Shown in pieces: positions 10,733-23,700 of a stretch of DNA of 64,000 nucleotides. The notes under the pieces are model-generated. The model was not told the DNA's origin, made no database searches, and was given only the letters and a program-made list of their open reading frames with translations. The stretch is from Pectobacterium colocasium (GTDB taxonomy: Bacteria; Pseudomonadota; Gammaproteobacteria; Enterobacterales; Enterobacteriaceae), in NCBI RefSeq assembly GCF_020181655.1, contig NZ_CP084032.1, positions 310,001-374,000 of the forward strand, read 5' to 3'. Every line of letters starts with the position of its first letter. Position 1 is the stretch's first letter. The position numbers were made by a program, and so were the translations under genes.

Positions 10733-10758
10733 CCGGGTGGGTTCCCACCCGGTTTCTT
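10733..10758 (+). terminator. Terminator after murA
   Basis: CCGGGTGGG pairs with CCCACCCGG around a short loop, followed by TTTCTTGTTT. It lies 55 bp after the murA stop. The minus-strand reading lacks a T-run, so it serves murA only. Two 17-bp-spaced copies of TATTTGTYTTCACT (10688 and 10705) lie between the stop and the hairpin. Confidence 0.8.
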
Positions 10759-10803
10759 GTTTGTCTGCTGATGGTGTTTTATCAACTTGCGCTTTGAATA
10801 CCG

Positions 10804-11901
10804 CTATTGGTTGGGAAATTCCTGAATCGTCATTTGTAGTGTGATTTGCTTATTATCGCGCTCAATAGTGACCGGAATGACGGTGCCGGGGCGTATTTCT
10901 GAAACTTGCTCCATGGTTTCAATAATCGATCGCGCTGGCTTATTGTTCACGCTCACGATGACGTCTTCAATGTGGATGCCCGCTTTATCCGCTGGTCCAC
11001 CCGGATCGATCGTCTGAACGAGAATGCCTGTTAATCGCCCCTGTGCATCACGGCTGTTGGTCAACGTACTGTTCTCAAAGTTTTCGAGCTGTACACCATT
11101 GACGCCAATATAGCCACGCACGACGCGGCCATCGCGGATGAGCTTGCCCATCACCTTAGTCGCCAGCGCTACGGGAATCGCGAAGCTAATGCCTTCCGGC
11201 GTTTCGCCGTTGCTGCTTTTATCAAAAGATAGGGTATTGATACCGACCAGTTCACCCAGTGTATTGACGAGCGCGCCGCCGGAATTCCCGTGGTTAATGG
11301 AGGCGTCGGTTTGCAGTAAATTTTGGCGTCCGACCTGGCTTCTTTGCTGACCATAAGCGCTTAGGCTGACGCGCCCCGTGGCACTGATGACACCCTGCGT
11401 GACGGTTTGCCCCAGATTATAAGGGTTGCCGATTGCCATCACGACATCGCCAACGTGCGGTAGACGGTCGGAATTAATCGGAATAACGGGCAGGTTGACG
11501 CCATCAATTTGCAGCACAGCCAGATCGGTCAAAGAATCGGAACCGATCACGCGGGCTTCGTACAGCCTGCCGTCTGACAGTTCTATCTGGATCTGCTGCA
11601 CGTTATTAATCACATGCTTGTTGGTTAAAATGTACCCTTTTTCATTCATGATGACGCCAGATCCGAGAGGATGAATAGCGACCTCACTGGGCTTTTCTTG
11701 ATTGGCAACCCGGTTGTAAATATTAACCACAGCAGGCGCCGCACGGCTTACCCCTTGGTGGTAACTGACGGGTGAACCATCAGTCTGTCTGCCACTGCTT
11801 TTCAGGAACGACGTACCAGACCCAATGAATGGGAGGACGGCCAGAATAATACCGGCGACGAGGGCACCAAAGAGTGCTGAACGTAATAACTTAGCAAGCA
11901 T
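10804..11901 (-). CDS. degS: Site-1 protease DegS (sigma-E stress sensor)
   Basis: Inner-membrane-anchored trypsin-like protease that senses misfolded porin C-termini through its PDZ domain and cleaves RseA to release sigma-E. One N-terminal membrane segment (about residues 7-26) is followed by the protease domain with His96 (TNKHV), Asp126 (LTDLAV) and Ser207 (HGNSGGAL), then a single PDZ domain. At 365 residues it is about ten longer than E. coli DegS as I recall it. Part of that is an insertion of about seven residues (around 183-190, GQQRSQV) before the catalytic serine. Confidence 0.95.
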   Translation of the reverse strand: MLAKLLRSALFGALVAGIILAVLPFIGSGTSFLKSSGRQTDGSPVSYHQGVSRAAPAVVNIYNRVANQEKPSEVAIHPLGSGVIMNEKGYILTNKHVINNVQQIQIELSDGRLYEARVIGSDSLTDLAVLQIDGVNLPVIPINSDRLPHVGDVVMAIGNPYNLGQTVTQGVISATGRVSLSAYGQQRSQVGRQNLLQTDASINHGNSGGALVNTLGELVGINTLSFDKSSNGETPEGISFAIPVALATKVMGKLIRDGRVVRGYIGVNGVQLENFENSTLTNSRDAQGRLTGILVQTIDPGGPADKAGIHIEDVIVSVNNKPARSIIETMEQVSEIRPGTVIPVTIERDNKQITLQMTIQEFPNQ

Positions 11902-11952
11902 GGCCGTGATTTACTGTGAAAAAGAGAGGTAGGGGGAGGATATCACGAGAAG

Positions 11953-11987
11953 TTCGGACACCGCATGATTCGGTGTCCGATTTTTTT
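11953..11987 (+). terminator. Orphan plus-strand terminator-like hairpin upstream of degS
   Basis: TCGGACACCG (11954-11963) pairs perfectly with CGGTGTCCGA (11971-11980) around a 7-base loop, followed directly by seven T on the plus strand. Both flanking genes run on the minus strand, where the hairpin is preceded by A and not followed by T. No plus-strand gene explains it. Confidence 0.6.
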
Positions 11988-12020
11988 ATGGCGTGCCATC
12001 CCTGGCCGCCACCCTTACGG

Positions 12021-12073
12021 GCCGTTGCTGATACAACGTTAAAAATTTCTCCCAGAAATTTTTTAACATCAAC
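12021..12073 (-). terminator. Long imperfect hairpin after degQ
   Basis: An AT-rich palindrome (GTTAAAAATTTCT / AGAAATTTTTTAAC, 12038-12067) is nested in an outer CCGTTG / CAACGG pair (12021 and 12068). It begins 43 bp past the degQ stop and could terminate or attenuate degQ transcription before degS. Confidence 0.5.
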
Positions 12074-12115
12074 GGCTTTCTGCTTGGTTACGCTGCCGAA
12101 AAAGACGACAGGTGA

Positions 12116-13486
12116 TTAACGTAACAGCAGATAAATCGTTTCTTCGCCCCGGACGATATTCAGCGCCAGAACAGAAGGTTTTGCTTCCAGCAGCTTGCGC
12201 AACTGTGTGATGTTTTCAATACGCTCACGGTTTACGCCGATGATGATATCGCCTTTTTGCAGACCAACCTGCGCCGCAGGCGTGTCTTTGGCGACACTAT
12301 CAATCTGTACGCCTTTGCTGCCGTCTTTCAGTTGGCCATTGGTCAGAGAAGCTCCCTGTAATGACGGCGAAAGCGTTTCGGCGCTGGTTGATGCCGATGA
12401 GCTGTTATCCAACACGACGGACACTTCCTGCGGTTTGCCATCGCGCAGCAGGCCGATTTTCACAGTCTTACCTGGTGCGGTGGTGCCAACTTTCGCCCGC
12501 AGTTCCGCAAAGCTGCTGATCGGTTTACCATCCAGCGTCGTCAACACGTCACCTGCTTTGATACCGGCTTTCGCGGCGGCAGATTTCGGTAAGACTTCGC
12601 TGACGAAGGCACCACGCTGTGCATCGACGTTGAAGGCTTTCGCCATCTCAGACGTCATTTCGCTGCCTTTAATACCCAGCAGCCCGCGTTTGACTTCGCC
12701 AAATTCAACCAGCTGCTGTGCCAGATTCTGAGCCATGTTGCTGGGGATAGCGAAACCGATGCCGATATTCCCGCCGCCCGGCGCCAGGATCGCGGTGTTA
12801 ATACCGATCAGCTCACCGTTGAGGTTAACCAGCGCGCCGCCGGAGTTGCCGCGGTTGATGGAGGCATCGGTCTGGATGAAGTTTTCCAACCCTTCCAGAT
12901 TCAGCCCGCTACGTCCCAGCGCGGAAATAATACCGGAGGTCGCGGTCTGACCAAGACCAAACGGGTTACCCACGGCAACGGCGAAATCGCCGACGCGGAG
13001 TTGGTCGGAATCAGCCATTTTCACAGCAACCAGATTCTTGGCGTCATTCAGCTGTAGCAGGGCGATATCGGTCTGCTCGTCGCGACCAATCAGTTTCGCT
13101 TCATATTCACGTCCGTCATTAAGCTGGACGCGAATTTTGTCGGCGTTATTGATCACGTGGTTATTGGTAAGCACGTAACCTTTTGCGGCATCAATAATGA
13201 CGCCAGAGCCCAGCCCTTCAAACGGACGAGAGCTTTGTTTGTCCGACGGGAAGTTTGGACCAAAGAAGAACTTGAACTCTTCCGGTACGCGCTGACGCTG
13301 TACCTGTGTACCTTCAACATGCACGCTGACGACGGCTGGCAACACTTTTTCCAGCATCGGGGCCAGGCTTGGCGTCTGTTGCCCTTGTACCACGGCAGGC
13401 AGCGCAGCATGCGCTGCGGGAAGCGTGGACAGGGTCAAACCTATACTCATTGCCAGTGCACTAAATAATAATGATGTTTTTTTCAT
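12116..13486 (-). CDS. degQ: Periplasmic serine endoprotease DegQ
   Basis: HtrA-family protease and chaperone that degrades unfolded envelope proteins. From the ATG at 13486 it has 456 residues: signal peptide (MKKTSLLFSALAMSIGLTLSTLPAAHA), protease domain with His110 (TNNHV), Asp140 (TDIALL) and Ser215 (RGNSGGAL), and two PDZ domains. I reject the longer reading from 13573 because its 29 extra residues precede the signal peptide. The length and sequence fit DegQ better than DegP. The neighbours degS and zapG are as in E. coli. Confidence 0.94.
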   Translation of the reverse strand: MKKTSLLFSALAMSIGLTLSTLPAAHAALPAVVQGQQTPSLAPMLEKVLPAVVSVHVEGTQVQRQRVPEEFKFFFGPNFPSDKQSSRPFEGLGSGVIIDAAKGYVLTNNHVINNADKIRVQLNDGREYEAKLIGRDEQTDIALLQLNDAKNLVAVKMADSDQLRVGDFAVAVGNPFGLGQTATSGIISALGRSGLNLEGLENFIQTDASINRGNSGGALVNLNGELIGINTAILAPGGGNIGIGFAIPSNMAQNLAQQLVEFGEVKRGLLGIKGSEMTSEMAKAFNVDAQRGAFVSEVLPKSAAAKAGIKAGDVLTTLDGKPISSFAELRAKVGTTAPGKTVKIGLLRDGKPQEVSVVLDNSSSASTSAETLSPSLQGASLTNGQLKDGSKGVQIDSVAKDTPAAQVGLQKGDIIIGVNRERIENITQLRKLLEAKPSVLALNIVRGEETIYLLLR

Positions 13487-13624
13487 TGTTATTAACTCTC
13501 TCACGGCCTGCGGATGAATAAAACGATGATATATAAACTTAAAGACACGGTGAAGAGTCAGACTGGCGATCAATGTGTAAAGTTCACTGCTGTTTCGTCA
13601 ACAGATTGTAACTATCGCTTTTAT

Positions 13625-13700
13625 ACAATGTGTTAGCAGAAAAGCAGTGTGTTAGCAGAAAAACAATGTGTTAGCAGAAAAACAGCGCGTTAGTGGGAAT
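13625..13700. repeat. 19-bp tandem repeats between degQ and zapG
   Basis: Four units of about 19 bp lie head to tail; the core CARTGTGTTAGCAGAAAAA is kept in the first three and degenerate in the fourth. They sit 140 bp upstream of the degQ start. The rest of the 350-bp gap (13487-13839) holds only the zapG terminator, and I see no gene in it. Confidence 0.8.
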
Positions 13701-13789
13701 CCGGTGTTATCGAAAATACTGTGTCATCGAACGATAGCAGCCTGCTGTGCGTGTCTTAAACGTACAAGCGCTTTAAGCGTAGAACAAGA

Positions 13790-13820
13790 GAGAGGAAAAC
13801 GTGAGGCCAGGAAGCCTCAC
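13790..13820 (-). terminator. Terminator after zapG
   Basis: GTGAGGC (13801-13807) pairs with GCCTCAC (13814-13820). Read on the minus strand, the hairpin is followed by GTTTTCC, a short T-run. It lies 20 bp past the zapG stop. Confidence 0.6.
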
Positions 13821-13839
13821 GCTGAAGAAGGTGAAAGAA

Positions 13840-14244
13840 TTATTTGCGAATCGGGCGTTCGCCACGCAGCAGACCTGATGCACCATCAGAGTAATCGCGC
13901 GGTGGCATGTTCACCGGTGCCTGATCGTTATCCGCTTCTGATTCGGTCAGACGATATTTAAACGGATTATCCTGGCCGGGAACGTGGGGCAACAGGCTAC
14001 TGGAACTTTTCGCCATGTGCTGATAAAGCTGACGATAGTCATCCGCCATGTTATCCAATAGCTCCGCACTGCGGGCGAAGTGACCAACCAGTTCCTGACG
14101 ATAATCTTCCAGTTCGGTTTTGCTTTTCTCCAGCTCATTCTGCAATGCCTGCTGTTGCCGCAGCTTACGGTTACCAAAGCGCATGGCGACAGCACCAATA
14201 ATAATACCGACAACTAAACCTATCAGCGCATACTCCCAAGTCAT
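13840..14244 (-). CDS. zapG: Z-ring-associated inner-membrane protein ZapG (YhcB, DUF1043)
   Basis: 134 residues with one N-terminal membrane helix (about 5-21, YALIGLVVGIIIGAVAM) followed by a coiled coil (about 28-80) and a disordered polar tail containing SSSSLLP and NDQAPV. Studies of the E. coli homologue YhcB connect it to cell division and envelope biogenesis; a precise activity is not established. It is divergent from zapE, another division-linked gene. Confidence 0.92.
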   Translation of the reverse strand: MTWEYALIGLVVGIIIGAVAMRFGNRKLRQQQALQNELEKSKTELEDYRQELVGHFARSAELLDNMADDYRQLYQHMAKSSSSLLPHVPGQDNPFKYRLTESEADNDQAPVNMPPRDYSDGASGLLRGERPIRK

Positions 14245-14459
14245 AATCGCTCCTATTTTGACGTCGTTGTCCCGTAGGGTTTTTCACTTAATAATAGTCA
14301 CTATAACCGTTAACCTTGCCTGAGTGGAATCCTGATGCTCGATGACGGAAGGGAATGTTGACCCACCGCAGACATCAAGGTTGTCAACTGCGACGATTAC
14401 GGCTTAAATCGACGGCAACACACAGCAAAACACGGCTAACTTTTTTCTCAGGGATTGCG

Positions 14460-15611
14460 ATGGCTACTCCACAGATAACACAGCAGCAAACAACACCCTT
14501 GGCACTTTATCAGCAGGCGCTTTCCGCCGGTGAATATCAACCGGATGAGGTGCAACGGCAAACGGTTGTGCGTCTGGAAGCGATACATCAGGCGTTATGC
14601 GCACGTGCTACTGATGAGCACTCGGGGGCATCCGGCCGCGTGGGGAAATGGCGTAGCTGGCTGGGACTGAATGAGAAACGCGAATCTGCGCCAGTCGAAG
14701 GGCTGTACATGTGGGGCGGCGTCGGGCGCGGTAAAACCTGGCTGATGGATATGTTTTTTCACAGCCTGCCTGCTGAGCGCAAGATGCGCCTGCATTTTCA
14801 TCGTTTTATGCTACGAGTGCATGAAGAACTGAACCAGTTTCAGGGGCAGGAAAATCCACTGGAAAAAGTGGCAGATGGCTTTAAAGCCGAAACCGACGTG
14901 CTGTGCTTCGATGAGTTTTTTGTCTCTGATATTACCGACGCTATGCTGCTGGCTGAACTACTGCGTGCGTTGTTTGCCCGCGGTATTGCGCTGGTGGCGA
15001 CATCGAATATTCCGCCGGACGATCTCTACCGCAATGGACTACAACGCGCCCGTTTTCTTCCTGCGATTGAGCTGATTAAACAGCACTGTGAAGTGCGTAA
15101 TGTCGATGCGGGTATCGATTATCGTCTACGCACGCTGACGCAGGCACACCTTTATCTGTCTCCGCTGAATGAAGAAACCGATGTCACGATGCAGCAGATG
15201 TTTACCCGCCTGACAGGGAAACGTTGGCAGACGCCGGGGCCGATGCTGGAAATCAATCATCGCCCGTTGGCGACGCTCGGCGTGAGTGACGGCGTGCTGG
15301 CGGTGGATTTCCACACGCTGTGCACCGAAGCGCGCAGCCAAAATGATTACATCGCGCTTTCGCGCCTCTACCATACGATGCTGCTGCACAATGTGACGGT
15401 GATGGAAACGAAGGAAGAAAACACGGCCCGCCGTTTTCTGGCGCTGGTGGACGAGTGCTACGAGCGCCGCATCAAATTGATTATTTCTGCGCAGGCATCC
15501 ATGTTTGAGATTTATCAGGGAGAACACCTGAAATTTGAATATCAGCGCTGTCTATCCCGTTTGCAGGAAATGCAAAGCGAAGAGTACTTACGACAGCCTC
15601 ATTTGGCGTAA
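14460..15611 (+). CDS. zapE: Cell division AAA+ ATPase ZapE
   Basis: AFG1-family ATPase associated with FtsZ-ring constriction, 383 residues from the ATG at 14460 (AGGGA five bases upstream). Walker A (GLYMWGGVGRGKTWLMD, about residue 80), Walker B (DVLCFDEFFVSDITD) and sensor segment ATSNIPPDDLYRNGLQRARFLP are intact. A longer reading frame opens at 14355, but the added residues have no match to E. coli ZapE. A short hairpin (CGCAGGCTGCG plus six T) follows the stop at 15611. Confidence 0.95.
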   Translation: MATPQITQQQTTPLALYQQALSAGEYQPDEVQRQTVVRLEAIHQALCARATDEHSGASGRVGKWRSWLGLNEKRESAPVEGLYMWGGVGRGKTWLMDMFFHSLPAERKMRLHFHRFMLRVHEELNQFQGQENPLEKVADGFKAETDVLCFDEFFVSDITDAMLLAELLRALFARGIALVATSNIPPDDLYRNGLQRARFLPAIELIKQHCEVRNVDAGIDYRLRTLTQAHLYLSPLNEETDVTMQQMFTRLTGKRWQTPGPMLEINHRPLATLGVSDGVLAVDFHTLCTEARSQNDYIALSRLYHTMLLHNVTVMETKEENTARRFLALVDECYERRIKLIISAQASMFEIYQGEHLKFEYQRCLSRLQEMQSEEYLRQPHLA

Positions 15612-15675
15612 CGCAGGCTGCGGTTTTTTAGTCATTTGCGAGTGAAAAAAGGTCGATCTTTGGGAATGACTTCTC

Positions 15676-16277
<602 letters not shown>

Positions 16278-16289
16278 TCGGGATTATAG

Positions 16290-16685
<396 letters not shown>

Positions 16686-16719
16686 TTTCTTGCTGCTTTG
16701 CAGCGAAATCAATGCGAAA

Positions 16720-16747
16720 AACCCGGTGCTGGTCACCGGGTTTTTTA
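16720..16747 (+). terminator. Terminator after rpsI
   Basis: CCCGGTG pairs with CACCGGG (16722-16740) and six T follow. It lies 35 bp after the rpsI stop. Confidence 0.9.
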
Positions 16748-17016
16748 TGCCTGAAAATAAATTTCCTCGAAATATACGCTTTACTTTCCGTATGTTAGCG
16801 ATGAAGTTGCGCTTATATCCCCACAAAACGAACAAAATCTGATAAGCTATTCGCCGATTTTATGCCTGTGTGCCAGCTATCACGTAGCGGTTTAAAACGC
16901 TGGATTTTGTCCGGTGACGTTTACACACATTGGCGAGCAGCATTTCGAATAGCGGTTTGCAGGTTATTGACTGCACGGTTATTCGCCATATTTTCTCGAT
17001 AAACTTGGAGGTTTTC

Positions 17017-17658
17017 ATGGCTGTCGCTGCCAACAAACGTTCGGTAATGACGCTGTTTTCTGGTCCATCCGACATTTTTAGCCATCAGGTACGCATCGTA
17101 TTGGCGGAAAAAGGTGTGAGTGTCGAGATTGAGCAGGTAGACATGGATAATCTGCCTCAGGATCTTATTGACCTCAATCCTTACGGTTCCGTGCCAACGC
17201 TGGTCGATCGCGAACTGACGCTCTATGAATCACGCATCATCATGGAGTATCTGGATGAACGTTTTCCTCATCCTCCGCTAATGCCTGTCTATCCGGTTGC
17301 ACGCGGTAATAGCCGCCTGATGATGCATCGCATTGAGAGCGACTGGTATTCTTTACTGAAAAAAATTACTCATGGCAGCGCGCAAGAAGCGGACGCGGCG
17401 CGTAAGCAACTGCGTGAAGAACTGCTGGCCATCGCTCCGGTGTTCAACGAAGCGCCTTATTTCATGAGTGAAGAGTTCAGCCTGGTAGATTGCTATCTGG
17501 CCCCGCTGCTGTGGCGTTTGCCGCAGTTAGGCATTGAGCTGAGTGGTTCGGGCGCGAAAGAGTTGAAAGGCTACATGACACGCGTCTTTGAGCGTGATGC
17601 GTTCCTGGCTTCCCTGACGGAAGTGGAACGTGAAATGCGTTTGCAAACCCGAGGTTAA
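17017..17658 (+). CDS. sspA: Stringent starvation protein A (SspA)
   Basis: RNA-polymerase-associated protein with a glutathione-S-transferase fold that affects stationary-phase and acid-stress transcription. 213 residues from MAVAANKRSVMTLFSGPSDIFSHQVR; the N-terminal thioredoxin-like domain contains NPYGSVPTLVDRELTLYESRII and the helical C-terminal domain follows. The ATG at 17017 has TTGGAGG eight bases upstream, whereas the longer frame from 16930 has none. Confidence 0.97.
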   Translation: MAVAANKRSVMTLFSGPSDIFSHQVRIVLAEKGVSVEIEQVDMDNLPQDLIDLNPYGSVPTLVDRELTLYESRIIMEYLDERFPHPPLMPVYPVARGNSRLMMHRIESDWYSLLKKITHGSAQEADAARKQLREELLAIAPVFNEAPYFMSEEFSLVDCYLAPLLWRLPQLGIELSGSGAKELKGYMTRVFERDAFLASLTEVEREMRLQTRG

Positions 17659-17663
17659 ACTGT

Positions 17664-18170
17664 ATGGCGTTGTCTCAACTGTCTCCACGTCGTCCGTATT
17701 TATTGCGGGCTTTTTATGATTGGTTGCTGGATAACCAATTAACACCTCACCTGGTGGTAGATGTCACTCTGCCGGGTGTTATGGTGCCGATGGAGTTCGC
17801 CCGTGACGGCCAGATCGTGCTGAATATCGCACCGCGCGCTGTTGGCGGCCTTGAGTTAGCTGATGACAGCGTTCGTTTCAATGCCCGTTTTGGTGGTGTA
17901 CCGCGTCAGGTCTACGTGCCGATGGCGGCCGTAATGGCGATTTATGCACGTGAGAACGGGGCTGGAACGATGTTTGAGCCCGAGCCTGCTTACGAAGAAT
18001 CCGCAGGTGAATTTGAAGACTTCCAGGAAGGCGCCCCCTCTTCAGGGACGGTAATGTCGATTGTCGAGAGTCCGCCTGATTCTGAAACCCCTAACGATGG
18101 TTCCGGTTCTGATGATGAACCGCCACAGCCGCCTAAAGGTGGCAGACCGTCGCTGAGGGTGGTTAAATAA
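17664..18170 (+). CDS. sspB: ClpXP adaptor SspB
   Basis: Dimeric adaptor that delivers ssrA-tagged and other substrates to ClpXP. The substrate-binding domain covers about residues 1-110 (SPRRPYLLRAFYDWLLDN start). A long acidic, disordered linker leads to the ClpX-docking tail GGRPSLRVVK at the C-terminus, which is intact. It lies 5 bp after sspA and is followed by a terminator. Confidence 0.96.
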   Translation: MALSQLSPRRPYLLRAFYDWLLDNQLTPHLVVDVTLPGVMVPMEFARDGQIVLNIAPRAVGGLELADDSVRFNARFGGVPRQVYVPMAAVMAIYARENGAGTMFEPEPAYEESAGEFEDFQEGAPSSGTVMSIVESPPDSETPNDGSGSDDEPPQPPKGGRPSLRVVK

Positions 18171-18179
18171 TGCACTTTC

Positions 18180-18212
18180 AAGGGCACCACTGCGGTGCCC
18201 TTTCTTATTTTT
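18180..18212 (+). terminator. Terminator after sspB
   Basis: AAGGGCACC pairs with GGTGCCCTT around a 5-base loop (18179-18202), followed by TCTTATTTTT. Confidence 0.85.
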
Positions 18213-18220
18213 CGTGTTGC

Positions 18221-19034
<814 letters not shown>

Positions 19035-19236
19035 TTAATGAAATCCAATCTCAATAAAGACAAGTAAATGCCGGAGGTAAGTGTAGGCCTTTAACGTGAT
19101 ATTGCAGGATTTATTACGAAAAGTTCTTTAGGGAGAAGTGGAAAGATAAAGGTTTTATTGGACTTTATGGTGTGATGTTCCGCAGGGAGATGAGCTGATT
19201 GTCATCGGCTGCTAACCGAAATTTCAGGTAAGGGCG

Positions 19237-19267
19237 GAAAAAGAAAAGGGCAGCCAGTGCTGCCCTT
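19237..19267 (-). terminator. Terminator after gltD
   Basis: AAGGGCAGC pairs with GCTGCCCTT around a 4-base loop (19246-19267); on the minus strand TTTTCTTTTTCC follows. It sits 19 bp after the gltD stop. The remaining 210 bp up to budC show nothing else. Confidence 0.85.
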
Positions 19268-19285
19268 AAGAGAAGTGAGTCGTTC

Positions 19286-20713
<1,428 letters not shown>

Positions 20714-23700
20714 TTACTGCGCCTGAACCCGCAGCTCGGCTGCGGAACGACTACGGTGACCCAACAATGCCTTCACATCACTTGACTTCGGTTTCACCAG
20801 AGCAAACTTCGGTGCCCAGGTCGGCCAGTTAGCGAGGATCTCTTCTCCGCGGTGTGAACCGGTATTCTGTACGTGCTCGGTGATCAGACCACGCAGATGC
20901 TCTTCATGAATAGCCAGCTCTTCCACATCCAGCACTTCCACCAGTTCCGGGTTAACGCGTTTGCGGAATTCACCGTCTTCATCCAGCACGTAGGCGAATC
21001 CACCGGTCATGCCTGCGCCAAAGTTCACGCCAGTACGACCCAGCACGCAGACGATACCGCCCGTCATGTATTCACAGCCATTATCGCCGATGCCTTCTAC
21101 TACGGTGATACAGCCGGAGTTACGTACGGCGAAACGTTCACCCGCACGGCCTGCGGCAAACAGCTTACCGCCAGTCGCACCGTAGAGACAGGTGTTACCG
21201 ATGATGCTGGCTTCGTGGCTGCGGAAGGCGGAACCCACCGGGGGACGCACGGAGATGCTGCCACCCGCCATGCCTTTGCCCACGTAGTCGTTGGCATCGC
21301 CGGTTAATTTCAGTTCCACGCCGCCGGCGTTCCAGACGCCAAAGCTCTGCCCTGCGGTACCAGAGAAGTAGGCTTTGATCGGATCGCCAGCCAGCCCTTG
21401 ATCGCCATGTTTCTCGGCAATCGCACCGGACAACGTCGCGCCGACAGAGCGATCGGTGTTGCGGATATCGAAGTAGAGCGCTTTGCCCTGTTTCGAATCG
21501 ATGTGCGGCTGTGCCTGTGCCAGCAGCTCTTTGTTCAGCAAGCCCTTATCGAACGACAGGTTGCTTTCCGTGCAGTACAGCGCTTTGCCCGACTGAGGTT
21601 GTGCAGCGTGCAGCAGCGGCGACAGATCCAGCTTGTTCTGTTTCGCGCTGAAACCGTCCAGTTCAACCAGCAAATCGGTACGACCAATCAGATCGACCAG
21701 ACGGCTGACGCCCAGCTCTGCCATCAGCACGCGAGTTTCATGTGCGATGAACTGGAAGTAGTTGGTTACACGCTCAGGCAGGCCGTGGTAGTGATCGCGA
21801 CGCAGTTTCTCATCCTGCGTTGCAACGCCGGTCGCACAGTTGTTCAGGTGACAGATACGCAGGTATTTACAGCCCAGCGCGACCATTGGCCCGGTACCGA
21901 AGCCGAAGCTTTCCGCACCCAGAATCGCTGCTTTGACGATATCCAAACCGGTTTTCAGGCCACCGTCCACCTGAAGGCGGATTTTGTGGCGCAAACCGTT
22001 GGATACTAAAGCTTGCTGTGTTTCTACCAGACCCAGTTCCCACGGGCAGCCCGCGTATTTCACGGAAGACAGTGGGCTGGCACCGGTACCGCCGTCGTAA
22101 CCAGCGATGGTAATCAGGTCGGCATACGCCTTGGCAACACCTGTAGCGATAGTTCCGACACCCGGTTCGGACACCAGTTTTACCGAAATCATCGCTTTCG
22201 GGTTGACCTGCTTCAGATCGAAAATCAGCTGAGCCAGATCTTCGATAGAGTAAATGTCGTGGTGCGGCGGTGGTGAAATCAGCGTCACGCCCGGCACGGA
22301 ATAGCGCAGACGGGCAATGTACGGTGTGACTTTATCACCCGGTAACTGACCGCCTTCGCCCGGCTTCGCGCCCTGCGCCACTTTAATCTGAATCACATCG
22401 GCGTTAACCAGATAGGCTGGCGTCACACCAAAGCGACCAGAAGCAACCTGCTTGATACGGGAAACTTTATTGGTACCGTAACGCGCGGGGTCTTCGCCGC
22501 CTTCACCGGAGTTGGAGAAGCCGCCCAGTCCGTTCATCGCTTCAGCCAGCGATTCATGGGCTTCGGGGCTGAGTGCACCGATGGACATGGCCGCGGTATC
22601 GAAGCGTTTGAACATTTCAGATGCAGGTTCAACGTCGTCGAGCGCGATGGCTGCGCCTTCCTGCGGTTTCAACGCCAGCAGGTCACGTAATGTAGCCGCC
22701 GGACGCTCGTTAACCAGTTTGGCGTATTGTTCGTAATCGCTGTATTCCCCGGTTTTCACCGCCGTTTGCAGCGTGGTGACGACATCCGGGTTGTAAGCAT
22801 GATATTCGCCGCCGTGAACAAATTTCAGCAGGCCGCCCTGTTCCAGCGTTTTGCGTTTCAGCCAGGCGCGCTTGGACAGGTTCAGCAGATCCTGTTCGAA
22901 GTCGCTGTAATTTGCCCCGCCAATGCGGCTGACGACACCCAGGAAGCATTGTGTCGATACATCTTTATGCAGGCCCACGGCTTCAAACAGCTTGGAGCAG
23001 CGGTAAGACGCAATCGTCGATATGCCCATTTTGGACATAATCTTATACAGGCCTTTGTTGATGCCGTTACGGTAGTTCAACATCACGGCACGATAAGGTT
23101 TGTCGATCGTGTGGTTATCCACCATCCGCGCCAGCGTTTCGTAGGCGAGGTAAGGGTAGATAGCCGTCGCACCAAAGCCTAACAACACGGCAAAGTGGTG
23201 CGGATCGCGTGCGCTGGCAGTTTCGACAATGATGTTGGCATCACAACGCAGGCTCTTTTCGACCAGACGGCGCTGAACGGCACCGACGGCCATTGGCGCA
23301 GGGACTGGCAAGCGTGATTCGCTAATGCCGCGGTCGGACAGCACCAGCAGAACGGCACCGTCTCTGACTTTGCTTTCTGCTTCGTCACACAGTTTCTCGA
23401 TCGTCTGTTGCAGCGTTTGCTGTGACGGATCAAACGTCAGATCCAGCGTGTCGGCGCGATAGTGCAGCTCATCCTGCGACGTCAACTGGGTGAAGTCGGA
23501 GTAAAGCAGGATCGGCGATTTAAAGCTCAGGCGGTGAGCCTGACCTTCCGCTTCACAGAACACGTTCATTTCACGACCAATGCTGGTCGCCAGCGACATC
23601 ACATGGGCTTCACGCAGCGGGTCGATCGGCGGGTTGGTTACCTGCGCGAACTGCTGACGGAAGTAGTCATAAATGATGCGTGGACGGCTGGATAGCACGG

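Noticed and set aside
11916..12119. Plus-strand 67-codon frame between degS and degQ
   Set aside because: It runs through a terminator hairpin and an AT palindrome and has a composition unlike a protein; only the hairpins are reported.
13625..13700. Possible CRISPR-like array
   Set aside because: The 19-bp units are directly adjacent without spacers; it is a simple tandem repeat. The same holds for the arrays at 4376 and 31068.
13668..13961. Plus-strand frame over the tandem repeats upstream of zapG
   Set aside because: It starts inside the repeats and overlaps the zapG 3' end antisense; it has no family match.
16747..16842. 31-codon frame after the rpsI terminator
   Set aside because: Its ATG directly follows the terminator T-run with no ribosome site, and the peptide has no typical features.
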